From Lytechinus pictus (lineage: Eukaryota > Echinodermata > Echinoidea > Temnopleuroida > Toxopneustidae): a stretch of 64,000 bases of DNA. The stretch spans positions 2,364,001-2,428,000 of the forward strand of contig NW_026974141.1 of NCBI RefSeq assembly GCF_037042905.1, given 5' to 3'. The notes under the pieces were generated by a model. It was given only the letters and a program-made list of their open reading frames with translations, searched no databases and was not told where the DNA came from. Shown here piece after piece: positions 42,292 to 57,242 of this stretch. How positions within the stretch are numbered: position 1 is the first letter of the stretch; every line of letters starts with the position of its first letter. Position numbers and translations under genes: made by a program.

Positions 42292-45200
42292 CTGAAAAAA
42301 CAAGCAAACAAAACAATAGAATATTTAATCACAATCATGATATTGTAAAATATGAAGATTAAGAAGTAGTGATAAATGTAGAAATGCTGAAGCTTTCAGA
42401 ATTCTAACTCCATTTAGCAAACCATTAATTCTTGCATTTGTTTCAATAAGAGTATGTCCTTACTCGGTGTAAGTTTAAGATTTTGGCAACTATCATGGCA
42501 AAAACCATGGTAACAAAACTCAGAAGCCAATCATAATCAAGGTTTCCATGAAAGTTACCAAATGCCAAAGCTACCATAGTTGTGACCCCTAAATAAAAAT
42601 TGGAACTTGAACTTGATCTTCATCATCCAAAAAACAATCTCATCACAGATATTGTACATGGCTTTGCTATCCATACATTAATATGATAGATGACAAAAGG
42701 AACAAGAAAATAGCAACAGTTCCCACAGTTCAGAATATGGGTCAAAGCGTGAAATAGTACACCGACCTGTATAGAGTTGACGAGCCCGTTGGCCATACGG
42801 GACAGCTTGCCGGCGACCTGATTGACGCCGTCCTTCATGCCGTCCTTTATGGCCCCCAGATCAGCCCCGGAGGGCCCCCTCGTCGCTGGCCTCCCGAAGA
42901 AGTCGTCGCTTGATATGGATTGCGAGTTTGAGAACCGGCCAGACTGGTTCTCATGCTATATGAGAGATTGAGAGAAAAAATTTGAGATTGAGCAACAAAA
43001 TTTGGCTTGATATCCCATTTCAACTTATTCAATAAGAACAGGTGGGTAGTCATATAGCTTTTCGTAAGTTAGGAGGGGCTTCACAAATGACTGGTGATCC
43101 TTTCTCTTGGTAAATGATTCACACCGGATTTCCAATGGTAATGATTACATTTCTACGAAATGGTCACCAGTCGTCGCAGAGTCGCTCGTAACTTACGAAC
43201 AGCTTCACGGGTCCTGTAACACAAAGGGTAGCGATTAACCTTAAGCTTGATTTTCACGATTGATTGTGCATTGCAGTCAATGGAATCAATTGTATGAAAA
43301 TGTTCTACAATCATTGCTAAGCTTTGTGTTACGGCCGCCAAATCATTAAAATTCTGTAGTGAAAAGAGTCTGGGTGGGGGCTTCATGAAGCTGTAAGTGA
43401 CTGGTGACCCATTCTCTAGAGCTTAATAATAGCAATGATAATTTTGCGTATACATCCTTCACCATGAGAAAGGATCACCAGTCATTCGCAAAATTATTCA
43501 TAACTCACAAACAGCTTTATGAAATGACCCCTTATTAATATAGAAATAGAATGAGAATTTTTTTTAAAGACAAAAGGGGGACACGGGGAAGGAGGGGGAT
43601 AAGGAAAATGCAAATCAACAGGTCAAGTATGTTAAGTAACACTTAACTGTAATTTTACTGATGACTGTTGTAATCTACTAAAATCCTCAAGTGTATCTGA
43701 TTGGCAGAGACTAAATCTGTCGATGAAAATCACTTTGTGATGTTTCATGAAAGCCCCCCCCCCCCCTCCCTTCCCCAACCCAACTTTCTGGATTTGAGAT
43801 ACTGGAATTTCAAATATATATATTTTAAATGCTTCTATCATGCAGAGATCATCATGGGGGCCCGTCTTACAAAGAGTTGCGATTGATCCGATCAATCGCA
43901 ACTATGGAAAGCCAGCAAAGTCAACATATTTAATGCATGTTTGCTCAAACTTTTTTCTAGATATGAATGTATATCCATAAATTCATTGATTTCTTGACAG
44001 TTCGGTGTGTTCTCCTTTGTTTACAAAGGTCATTTTGCACATTTCCTGTAGAAAAATTTATGACCACGATGGATTTCCATAGAGTTACGATTGATTGGAT
44101 CAATTGTAACTCTTTGTAAGATGGGGCCATGCTGCTGTAAAATAAAAAATAGATAGAACCAATGCAATCTGTATTGAAAATAATGACAGTCACATAATAC
44201 ATTCACGATGCATTGAGAGGGAGATGGGGACGGGGGGGGGGGGGGGTGAGTATATTATTTAATAAAATTAAGTAATGCAGGACACTCTAAACACCTAGCA
44301 AAAGTCAAACTCTTTTCATTGTCATAATAAATCTATAATACTGAAGTAGGTTGAAATTTCCATTAAATCATATTAATATTATGGACTAGGAAACAAATCT
44401 CTTATAATTTAAATTGATGTCCCAAAATAAATGTACCGGTATATCTCTTCTTCCAAATTAGTTATGCAATTCAAATGAAAATCCTTATAAGATTTTAAAT
44501 TTTCATAGATCATTTGTATAATGAGGAAAGTGAGGAGTAATACCCTGAGCAAGTTTCAATTACTTTGGGCACCTGAATTGAAATTGCCATCTCGGTGTAA
44601 AATGCTTCATGGCAAATCTCAGGGAGTGTTTCACCAAGCATCCCATCGGTGATTTTTCACTGGTAATTGTTATAAGCTACTGAAATCCTTGCATCTGATT
44701 GGCTGAGCATTACTTAATGGATTTAAGGATAATGTGTCTCACGACATCCTTCCTGGGTATCGAAAGAAATTCCACAATTATGAGTACCGGTATTTAATTT
44801 TTATGCAATAAAATGGTACATATTCTACCGGCATCTGATAAAATAAATGCATTTGTAATTCATGAACAGTTTTGCTAAATATTGTAATTAGATGACCTCG
44901 CGGACAACTGTGCACTTGTACATTGATGATGCATGAGAGTATACGAGGGTAATTCAAATGAATATTGTGTTAGTTTAAGCTGATGGAGGCTTTGTTTGAC
45001 TGCTTCATAATGTTCTTTCACTCAGCATTTGATGATCACTAAAACCCATATTAGGTATGCCTGGGTCAACCATGATTTTAATTCATTCACCCATCGATAG
45101 CCAAGTGAACTATTTGTTTGATTGCTACAACCTTCTAGCAGCCATAATGATCGCCGATCTATGTTAAGTGTTCCAGGGTAAAACCATGATTTAATATACC

Positions 45201-48200
45201 TGTTATTTCACTATGGGTATTAACGGGATGGTCCGGGCTGAAAAATATTTATGTCTACTGTAAATAGGGTAAAATTCACAGAGCAAAATGCTGAAAACGT
45301 CATCAAAATCGGAAAACAAATAACAAAGTTATTGAATTTTAAAGTTTATCAATATTTCGTGAAAACAGTAATATGCACATCATCACAAATATTCATTAGG
45401 TGGGCTGATGATGTCACATCCCCACTTTCCTTTTTCATATGTTATTACATGAAATCATAATGGTTTCATTTTTTCATACATGTGTAAATGACGTGTCTCC
45501 ATAATGATGAAATAAGTTGCGGCAATAAAAAACTAATGCACTTAATCAGTTGTAAATGCAAATTGTTCCGATTTTGATGAAATTTTCAGCATTTTGCTCT
45601 GTGAATTTTACTCCATACCTCCCAGGTATGCTTGTGCCTGATGTTCATAATTAGTTCCCTCCTTGTAACACATATTTTTGATATATTTACTCTTTGACAG
45701 AACACCCCCCCCCCCCCCAGGAAAAAAAAAAAAAAAAAAAAGTAGTACACCTGTAATACTGTTGCACCAACAGTTGATTTTTCTTAACAAAACGATAGAT
45801 GCCACACACACAAAAATATCGTAATTTTTATAGGGCAATCCAACCTGGATTTCAAGTTGCATTATCTGATAGCTAAAAAAATAAAGAAAAAATAATAAAA
45901 ATCAAACATAGCAAGGCATTCTCAAAGTTTGCAAAGAAACTGCATAAATCATAGATAAGAAACAGAACTGGAATATCAAGGCTGCACTGCCTTCAGAATA
46001 GGAAGAAGGCTTCAGTTCCATTTTCCATGCCAAGAATCGCACGAGACCCGATTACATAAAACTTAGCGATTGACTGTGGGTTTATGATTGATCGTACACA
46101 ATAATCAATGCAATCAATCGTAGAGACCAGCCTAATATCAATCACTAAGCTTTATGTTACAGGGCCTCAGGTATCATGTTGGTAAACTGCCAATACGTTT
46201 ACTGCCACTCACCGCATGGTCTACATTCATTTAGTCTAATGCCATTCCATCTATCAACATTTCATCTTAGATAACAACCATTTGGTCCAATCATCACTTC
46301 GTCTACTCACCATTTCGTCTATGACCATTTCGTCTCATAACCAGTTGGTCTAATATCCATTTCATTTCATTCATTTTGCAGGATTAACACTTCGTCCAAT
46401 TAGACCAAATGGTATATGGACTAACTGGCTATTGACCAACTGGTTATTAGACGGAATGGTGAGTGGAAGAATGGCAACTGGACCATGTGGATAGTGGACA
46501 AACTGATGGTAGACCAAATGACAGTAGACGAATTGGCCATTGGACGAATTGGCATTAGACGAACTGGAAATAAACCATGTTTATATAGCACTCAAAATCG
46601 TTTGACCAAACCATTCCAATGAGACGAATGAGATTAGAAAGAAATGTCAGTCAAAATTTGTCAGAATGTTTTTGCATTTTTTTTCAATGAAGAAATTAGC
46701 GTATGCTTACATCAGCATTCTTCTCCTGGTCGAAGAATTGGTCTGATGAGATGCTCTTTGCGTTCGCGAAACGCTTCAAGGCTTCGCCTGACGACGCTCC
46801 AGAGTCATACTCCGTCTTTCTGGGCGTGGATTTGGTCCTAAGGTAATGTTCCAAAATTTATACACACAGACTTAGTTTCAATCAATCACCAAGAATCTGA
46901 AACAGCTCAATCCCTTTATTAATTCATGTTTATCATAAGAATCTGGACCGATTCAGCCCTAAAGCGCAGTTTTCACGGGGCTCACTGCTGTTTTGTGAAG
47001 GACGCAAATGTAAGAAAAATGGCAAAGTTCACATTCGAAGAAGTATTCTTCTGAATCCATGGTGACAATGGAGTCCTAAAACTATTCTTGCGAAATTCTC
47101 ATGAAGTTTGTGCAAATGCCGTGTGTACCATTGATAAACTACAGCCAGTTAACATATGGAAATAAAATGCGAATAACGTTGTTCAAATAATCACAACCTA
47201 AATATTTGTGCGAATCTTGTGCAAACGTCGCAGCTTGAGTGAGACAAACGAAGACTTTGCAAAGAGTTGTCGGAGGAACAACCCATTTTCTAAGGTCTTA
47301 CGCATGTGAAAAGAGCTTTTCAGCAATGGTTGCAAAAATTACCAAGAAGAAATAGTGTCCAAGGATGCCGAAGCATCGCAAGTTTTTAAATGTTTTTAAA
47401 TTTGCACTGAACAAAAGCAACTCTCTCTAAAATTGGCAAAGCTTCCCAAGCTTGTGGTGCACCTTTGCTGCATAAAATGCGACTGTTGACTTTGCCATTT
47501 TTAATACAATTCATGTCTTTCGCAAACATTAGTGAACCCTGTAAAAACCACAGTTACGCGTTGGTTTATCACTATGGCCCGTATTCTGAAGTCGGGTTTA
47601 ACTTAGACTCAGGTTTAAAGTTGTGGTTTAAGTATGGGAAGCCAAAAGTACAAAAATTTTTATTAAGTTGTATGTTTCTTATGTTTACTGTGCTCTTTCC
47701 CGATTCATCGATGGTGAAGACAATCATCTATTTATACTTCCTACACAATTATGAATGATTTGAGAGCCGAATGAGCTGAAAGTATGATATCTCTACTGTT
47801 AGTGATTATGTAACAATTGGCTGTCCATACTTAAACCACAACTTTAAACCTGAGTCTAAGTTAAACCCGACTTCAGAATACGGGCCATTGTGTTTATGTT
47901 CTTGCACATGCTGCAGCATATAAACAATTTTCTCTTGCTTTGGAGTTTTATTAATAGTCCAAATAAAATTGCAAGGAAGGAGCCAATTAATTTTCCAAAT
48001 CTAAAATCATAATTCATTGCTACTACTTAAACAATATCACACAATGTAAATCAGGGCCCCGTTGTACAAAGAGTTACGATTGATCCGATCAATCGTAACT
48101 ATGGAAAGCCAGCAAAGTCAACATATGAAATGCATGTTTGTTCAAAAAAAATTCTAGATATGAATGCATATCCATAAATTCATTGATTTCTTGACAATTT

Positions 48201-51200
48201 GGGGTGTTCTCCTTTGATTACAAAGGACATTTTGCAAATTTCCTGTAGAAAAAAATTATGACACTGATGGATTTCCATAGAGTTACGATTGATCGGATCA
48301 ATCGTAACTCTTTGTACAACGGGGCCCAGAAGTGCAATTGCAAAGCAAAGGATAATTAATCAACTGAAAAATTTGTAAAAGCATGCAAGGCAAATAGCAA
48401 ATTTCATTGACCTATTTGTTGATAGATTGTGATGAGTAACGGACAAGCTGGATGTATTATATGATGATTGCGTCCTACGACTCACATTTTCAAAGTGACA
48501 TTTTTTTTTAAATTTCACAGGTATACTCGTGTAAAATCATCCTTAATAATGAAACAGTGAATACAAATCTGGGCCCCGTCTTACAAAGAATTATGATTGA
48601 TCCAATCAATCACAACTATGGACAGCCAGCAACGTCAACATCTAACATGCATGCATGTTTGTTCAAAATATTTTTTCTATGATGTATATTCATACGTTCA
48701 TCGTTCTCTTGAAGATTCAGTGTGATTCTCTCTGTTTACTAAGGAGATTGCGCAAATTTCCTGTAGAAAAAATGATGACACTAATGGATTTCCATAGAGT
48801 TACGATTGATTGGATCGACATGATTGGACAACCAACCTTTTCCTTTTTAAGCTAAATAATACACTGTAATAATACAAATTTTCAGATGGAAAATGGAATT
48901 GGCCTATAATATTACAGAGAAAGATGTATGATGAAAATGCTTTTTGAAGTTCTAAAAGGTAGATTGATGATGCTTAATATATATTTTTTAAAGCTACATT
49001 GGTAAGTGTATTGGAGGGCTACCATTCAAGTTTGTGGGTGCAGTCGGGTCGATAAATGGTGGAGAAAAAACAGGATTGGAATAAAAGATATGGAAGGAGT
49101 AAGTGAGCTGGGGAGAAAGAGGGTAGAACTGAAGGTGAGAGAAAGAGAAAGAAAGGGAGAGGGGGAGAGAGAGATACAGAAAGAAAGAGAGAGAGAGAAA
49201 CAGACAGAGACGGAGAGGGGAAAATAGAGAGGATAAAAAGAGAGAAGGAAAGAGAGAGAGGTGGAGAGACACAAGAAGTAAGAAATGGATGGAATAAAAA
49301 TATAGGACAGAAAGGTGATGAGTAAATAACAGTAACATAAAAAATATTTACATTACAGCATAACATAGAAAAAAGAGAAGGATTGAGGGGAGGATAAAGC
49401 AAGCAAAGGTTTTGCCAAGCATTCAGCCCAATCCATTGATTAAAAAGCAAATTATATCAGTATCCATTCCCCTTTTGCATAGAAATTTACACCACACATA
49501 TATCAATGAATGAAAACAGACAAGATCTGGAAGGTGTTTTACAAAAAAATGTGGGACATAAGTTGCTCTCAAACTCCTAGTTGCGTGCAGTATACATGTA
49601 TAGAGCTTTACTATGTTGGTCAGATCATGCCCAGGCCATGGGACACGCGCAATTGTTCATTACCCGGTAGTTATATTCCATGTTAGATATCTTCTGTGCA
49701 TTGGGGCTTAAGCACGACTTGAAGCCATACTTCAAACTTTGTGACACTTTTGTGATATAAACTCCTGCAATTGCCAATGCCCATATGTTGATTATCTAAG
49801 CTCCTTTTTGGCTCCACAGTAATGCTTGTCCTCATTGAGCTATCTACCCAAAGCTAAAAAAGTTAAATTTCACAAGCAACAAGGAATTTGAGAGTGACTT
49901 ACGGGACACTTGACTCATAATTAAAATCCCCCTTGGGAATGTTGTGCCTTGTTTCATAACACTCCATTTCAATGACAAAATGTAAGCTTCTTTACAAGCA
50001 ACTGAGAATGCAAATAATGATTGGCTGTTACTAATATATTTCATTGAATTCAAGCATTTGTTATATACATGCCAAGTTTTATGAGACAGTGCCCCCAAGA
50101 CACACTAAAAGAAAACCTGACTGTTTGTGAAACCTAGCCCCATGATCAGCACACATATACAAATGAACATTTTTAAGCAGGTTACCTTGATTCTAAAGGG
50201 GCGATACTGTCGTAACTGCTTTGTCTCGTCTCACTCTTGTCGATAATATCCCAGCTGGAATCTGTTTTCTTATCGTCTTTGTCATCCCAGAATGAGGCAG
50301 TGCTGGAATCCTTGAAACCTCTAAAAATAAAGATACAAAACACAAGTTGCTTAAGGGCAATTCCATTAAATATCAAATCTTTTTGCACATCCATCCTGAA
50401 AAATCCTGGGGCGATCGAGCCTTTGCTCATGCCGGACCAGCCCTGTGGAATTCACTACCACAGGAGCTGAAGAACTCAAACTCTGCAACATCCTTTAACG
50501 GCAACCTAAAATTGCATTTGTTCACCAGTAGGTACTAGTTTTGAAGACAGACATTTTTTTCTCGTTTGTAATATTACCCTTTCTTGTACTTCTCTTAGTT
50601 CTCTTTACTTTTATGTTTTGCTCTCTTCTAAGCGCCTTGAGCATTTAATCAAAATGGAAAAGACGCTATATAAATCATATGTATTAATATTATTATTTTC
50701 CTCAAATTTCACTTCACTTCATTTAGTAGTCAAGCTGTGAAAAAAATCATATGAAGCACACAGCGGAGACATTTCAGGAAGGTTGCCCATATAGGGGGTA
50801 GAATGTACATACTTGTAACAGGTTAGCATTTCATGAAAGGACTTGTCAGACATTTTATCCGACAAGTCCTATTTTATCCTACAGTTACCATACTACGAGT
50901 GCTTTTCCATCAATTAAAACCAAGGAAAGTTGTTAGATCTGACAACTTGTCAAATGCTAAGGCCCATATTCTGAAGTCAGGTTTAACTTTATAGACCATG
51001 GTCTAACTCTGTGCTAAAATTATGGGAAGCCAAAAGTGTCAAAATTTTTATTAAGTTGTATGTTTCTTATGTTTACTGTGCTCTTTCCTGACCCATTGAT
51101 GGTGAAGAGAATCATCTTTTTACACTTCCTAGACGATTATGAAGATTTGAGAGCCAAATGAGCTGAAATATGATATCTCTACTGTTAGTGATTTATGTAA

Positions 51201-54200
51201 CAATGGGCTATCAATACTTAAACCACAACTTTAAACCTGAGTTTAAATTAAACCCGACTTCATAATATGGGCCTAAATGTTGACAAAGGATCCCCAGAAT
51301 GCTTGCTCTTCTGTTACAATCTATAAACTGTTATCACGAGAGAATTATTATGTGTAAGTAGCACTCATAGAAAGAGAACGGCAAATTCAATACCACAATT
51401 AACTTTAATATGGCAGATACTTTTTATAATCAATTCTAGAAAAGTTGATATATCATATAATAAAATACAAAAGAAAAGATATGTGACATTATCAGCAAAG
51501 GTCACAATATCTGTAGTTTTTACAACAGTTGCTTAAAAATTTCTGAATCTTTGCTTACCAGGGGTAATTTCCTGGTATCGCATCGAAATTTGTTATACAA
51601 TTTTTTTAGGACAGCTCCACAAAATGGGTAGTAATTTTTTACATAGGACTGTACAGAGCATGGATGAAAGCTTTTCTTTCACAACAATTATCATTTTTTA
51701 TATATATGTACTTACTTTGCTGTTTTTGTTTTTGTTAAACCCGGACATAACCGTGACAAATGTCATATACAACAATTCATTTCAGACTCTCAAATTTCAA
51801 TAAATTGACCTAGCATCTCTGTCTCTAATTTGATAAATGACTAATTCCTGATTTGACCCAATCTGCATTTTTTCTTAAAATATTCATTCGATACCCTTGT
51901 TTTTTGTTTCTCTCTTCATATTACGATGAAGGTTAATTTATATAGAAGCATTGTAATTACATGTTTGAATTTGTTGCTATTTTGTGTTATTCCATGTAGG
52001 GACCAGCCAATGCGGAGAACCTCTCGACAGAATTTTCAATTCTTTTAGGTGATCCCCAGGCATTGGCTGGTGCTCAATTTTACATTTCTTTTGTAATGTT
52101 TCTATTGCTGTCATGTTTCTTGCCTGAAAATTAAATAAATAAACAAGAAATGGTAATCAAATTTGGAAAGTAAAATTATTCCCTGGCTTACCTCGATGAG
52201 GAAGAAGATGAACTACGTGAAAAGCCAGAGTCAAAATCATCAAAGAAATCCCTAGATCTTGACCGACTGCTGCCACCGCCTGATTTGACCGGGTTGACCT
52301 GTTCAATGGTCTGCATATCGTTCATGGCTGAATGTGAAACTCCACTGCGATCAGAATAAAATATATAACACCATGAATATCAATAATTACTACGATTGAA
52401 TATCCCCACCCACATATTACCCCTAGTGGAGCGTTGTGGCCCAGTGGATTAGTCTTCTGACTTTGAAACAGAGGGTCGTGGGTTTGAATCCCAGCCATGG
52501 CGTAATTTCCTTCAGCAAGAAATGAACTACTACTAATAATAATAATTGTGCTGCAATGGCAATAGCATATCATAACGATAGGTTATAATAATAACAATGC
52601 AGTTCTTGTATAGCGCATATCACATTATGTCTTAACGTCCCTATGCGCTTCCAAAGGACTTGGATATTATTACCCTGGCTTTAGCCCCGCAGCCTATTAC
52701 AGCGCGGTGGCATTTCAAGGAATAAATTCCTGTCAGGTACTCATTCATCTCACCTGGGTTAAGTGCAGTACAATGTGGATATGTATGTCAGACAAAATAT
52801 AAAACAGAGGTATATGTAAATGTATGCACAGAAAGAAAAATCAATAACAGCAATGTGTGTTACATAAGGAAATGATGAGAGTTTCAAACACATGATGAGA
52901 GTTTCCAACACAAAAAAAAGGTATTACTCATCATGAATTAAACAATAATATGTGTAGATTGAGCTGCAATGTCTTCATTTACAATCTTCATACAAACTCA
53001 ATTATGATCAATATATTCAAATCTTTCCTTGGAATTTCTATATAAATGATGTTAATTATTATTATTATTTCTGATTAAATTTTAACACTTACATGAAAAC
53101 AGTTTATATTTCCTCAGCATTTTTCCCACAATACATGACATAACATCAACTACAAACTGATGTTTAGCTAGGCAGAAAAATGAATTGTAAATTGCAAAGA
53201 ACACACTTACCCTCTACCAGTATAACCCATACCAAGGCGTTCCATTTGTTTGGCTTTGTTTGGATTCTCTTTCTTCAATTTCTCTTCCTGTTTCTTCATC
53301 TCGACTGACATGTCTTTGTAGGCGAGACGCATGGATGCCCTGAAAACATAATCACAAAAAAGAGAGGCTTAAAGGTAAATGCTAGTTTTGGTAACGATAT
53401 CAAAATGAGTTCGTACAGAATCCAATGAAATGACCACCAAAGTGTCTGTTTGTATAAATAAAACGCATGTGCCAAAGGATTCTGGAAGAAATTGTGTAAT
53501 TGCTGAGAAATCAGCAAATAAGCACAGGATTCGGGTAGAGCGTCGGGCCTGACGCTCAAAGCAATAATTATACACTGTCCCACGTGCACTTATCTGTGTT
53601 GGGGAAGTTCAGTCTGAACATTATTCAGCGTAGATTTCAAGATTTCACAAAGTTCAGTTTATGTAACTGTAACAGATCTAGATCCTCGATGATATACTGA
53701 CAATTAAGCCTGGTTTTACAGACTTTCTCATGAAATCAGTGTTTACTGCAACTACTGGAATTTCTCTTTAAGTAGAGATTAACAGGTGAATTCATCTATC
53801 AAGGATATGCTCTTTCATTAATTCAATTCAATACAATTCTTTATTTTATTTCCATTCAAACATAATACAAAGTAATATAAATCGGACACAATTTTACAGA
53901 TGAACATCTCGTAAAAAAAAAAAAAAACAGTATAAAATTGAGCATAAATGGAAGTGAGGGGGTGTCCACTAAAAGAAATGCTTGTAAAGTGTGGATCCCC
54001 CTTGGAAGTGAAAAAAATTGTCGACTTAATCATGTATGCGTGCATATACAGGAAAGAAAAAAGAGAAGGAACGAAAAGGTGGAAATCAGATTGATGTTAC
54101 CATCATTTAAATTACTGACCAGATGTAGTTCTAGTCACACAAATTAAATATGATATTCAATTTACTATTGACATGACAGAAAAGCCCGCATACTTAATAT

Positions 54201-57200
54201 TCTAAAAATGTTCCAAAAGTAGGAGAGGTCACATTTTGAATATTCAACAACTTTGTTGATTTCCTTTAATTTCATTGAAATACAAATGATGACCTCCTGA
54301 TAACACTGATATCAAACTGTAAACCTCAAACATACATGTAGATGACATACATTTGAGCAAAATTAATTAAGAGAAGACTTAAATCCCCCCCCCCCCCCAC
54401 AAAACGATTTTAAAAATATATTTGTGTGAGATTACCGTTAAAAATGTCACTCACATGTAGATTCAATGAGATTTTCATTTATGGGGCGTACATTAGAAAT
54501 TTGCATTGTTGCAAGAACTAAAAGAAACTGTCAGCTGTATTATTTGCATAGAGAGCATCAGTTGGAGTTCGTTGAAATGATTTTGGAAAATTGTCACCAG
54601 AAAAGGCTAAAAGAATATCAGATGACCTTTCATTTGGATCTTTACATGGAAACTCCTAGGACAACCCAAGACATTTTAAAATCATTTAAGTTTTATGTTT
54701 TCATATCACTAATGAATCTCATCTTTTCTAATATAGTTGGGTTCATACAATATCAATGTTGAGGAATACCAAGGCCCGAATTCACAAAGGTGGTTTTGAA
54801 AACCCACGGTTGAGTCCATGGTTTATGCAGATTTCATGTACGAATTACGCCTATTTACTGCGTATATTAAAAAAATGTCCAATGCTGATGCACGCTTTTG
54901 TCACAGTGCGCCAAATTGATGCCTGTTGCCGTGGTTATCCACTCTAATTTATTCATGAGTCCACTGTTTTGAATTAATGAGTCCACTCTCCCTCATCTTA
55001 TTCAACCATGGGTTTTCAAAACCACCTTTGTGAAGTCGGGCCAAAATGTTTTGAAAGACAAAGTTTAAGAGCAGGACTTACATCCTGGCTTCTTCCTCTT
55101 CTTTTGTCTTGGCTTTCTGAAGCTCCACCATCTTAGCGTTCTCCTCCCTCATCTTATCCTGTTGCTGAGCCTGAGATTCTATATCATCAAAGTTTGCTTT
55201 GACCTTCTGAGCTCCAAGTCCTTTGCCTTTCCTCACTCCAAGCTGTTGGATTAAAAATTGACAATGAAGGAATATTGTTATCACAGTTATCCGTTTCGCA
55301 GACTTTGTGAAAAAAAAAAAATACATTAAAATTCAAAACTGGTTAAAGAATTGAAACCCTATATAGCAGAACTTTCACATTTTCTTAAATTTTAAAATCA
55401 ATCAAATGGAACTGTAAAAAGGATTCCTCAATCTTCTTGCTTAAATTAAGATCTCACTGCTTTTGTGTGGGTGCAGCTATATATGTTAACAATTACAACC
55501 AGTCATTTCTCCCTGAGATGGCGTTATACTGCCGTACTTTGGCAAAAGGAAGCAAGTTACATTTGTTGTAAATGATCAATGTGTGTTCGTCATTTACACA
55601 GGCGTCAATGCAATTTAACAGCATATTTTCTTCAATATCTTTTCATAGAACAACCATTCCTTCCCAAAAGTTTGCCTGAACGTGCACCATACAAAGAGTG
55701 TTTCAGAAACAACAATAACTCAAATTTGACTGTGTCACTTGCTTCCTTTTGCCAAAGTTGGGCAGTATAGCTATCTATACTAAGAATATTGCTAGATGAT
55801 AAAGATTAGCGTTATCTTACCCCTTTCTTTGCGCTTGCAGGTTTCCTCTGTCCTATAGTGGGTTTCCTTGGTTCTACTTTGACCTGAGAGGGCGACGTAC
55901 TGAGAGCGGCTTCAACGTTGGGTGCACCTACTGATTCTTCGGGGGCTGAGAAGGGTACATTGATATGCAACAGGGTTTATTGCAACATAAAAGGATGTAT
56001 TGAAACATCGAGAAAACATTAATGGTGTCGACTCCACAAGGCATTTAGTAAGAAAAAAATTAATAGAATCTATATATATATATATATACATATATATATA
56101 ACAAATAGTTTTAAATATACAATTATATTTCTCTGTGTTCAGAGTATATTGATTTGTTGAAATCTAAATTATTCCGCGATTGTCTTTTAGTAAAGGACTG
56201 CCCCTTTTAAAACAAATACACCCACCAGCATCTACTGTTTAGAAATAATCATTCATATGTTGATTTTTTTTTTTACATACTCATTTTTAGGTACAACTTC
56301 CCCTTAACCCTTTATAACCTGGTGGGTGTTTCATAATGCTGATCATAAAGTTCTATATGACTTAACCCACGACTGGAACATGCTTTCTAGTGATCAGTTA
56401 GCCACATAAGGATCATTTAGCGCAAGAAAGATTCACCACTTGTGCTTTAAGTCAAAACTTACGAACAGCTTTATGAAACGCCCACTATGGCTATATTGAA
56501 ATTGCATTAGCAGCCCCTCCTCCCCCCCCCCCCCCCCCCCCCGCTGATATCAGCCATTGACCATGGGATCACGTCAAAAATTATATACTGAATTGTAAAA
56601 AAATCATTAAAATTAATTTTTTATTAAAATTATGCTAATATATGCATAAGATTAGAATTCAGCCATTAATCATTAAGTAAAGCAATGATGTCTCACCTGG
56701 TTTTGGAGAGGCTGTTGGTGCATGAACTATGACCGGTTCTGGATTACTTGATAACCTTCCATTGCTTGTACCTGCTGGGATGGGTGTGATGTTAGAGGGC
56801 GCTTCATCGGCATGCTCCTCAAAGAAATCTACTTCCTTCTGCTGAGGCGACTGAACAAAGTCCTCAAGATGAAGCTGTTGGGTGAGAACAAAAGAAGGCA
56901 AACATGGTATTAAAGAGGTGAAAGTCACTGTAGATTGCCCAGCATCGAGTGTCTCATATGGTAACTGGCTGGAATACTTCCCCAGGGAGTGGAGGGTGTG
57001 AAAGTCACTGTCGATTGCCCCGCATGACTGGTGCCGTGGCCGAGTGGTCTAAGGCGCCTGACTACGCATGAAAAAGTCCGGGGTTCGATCCTCGGCCGCG
57101 GCAGCTATGCCCGTGAGCAAGGCATTTAATCTACAATGCTCTTTTACCTGCTTTAAAATAAATGGAAATGCTATATGCATTGTTGGTAACTAGGTGTGAA

Positions 57201-57203
57201 CTT

Positions 57204-57242
<39 letters not shown>

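Noticed and set aside
49019-49450. 143-codon Ser/Leu-rich minus frame
   Set aside because: Produced by the GA-rich tract at 49130-49270.
54466-54762. 98-codon plus frame in an ArfGAP2/3 intron
   Set aside because: AT-driven composition, no splice context, no family feature, and it stops where a MITE begins. Probably chance.
57031-57102. Functional tRNA gene
   Set aside because: The acceptor, D and T arms are recognisable but the anticodon arm does not form properly, and the sequence continues into a SINE body with target duplications.
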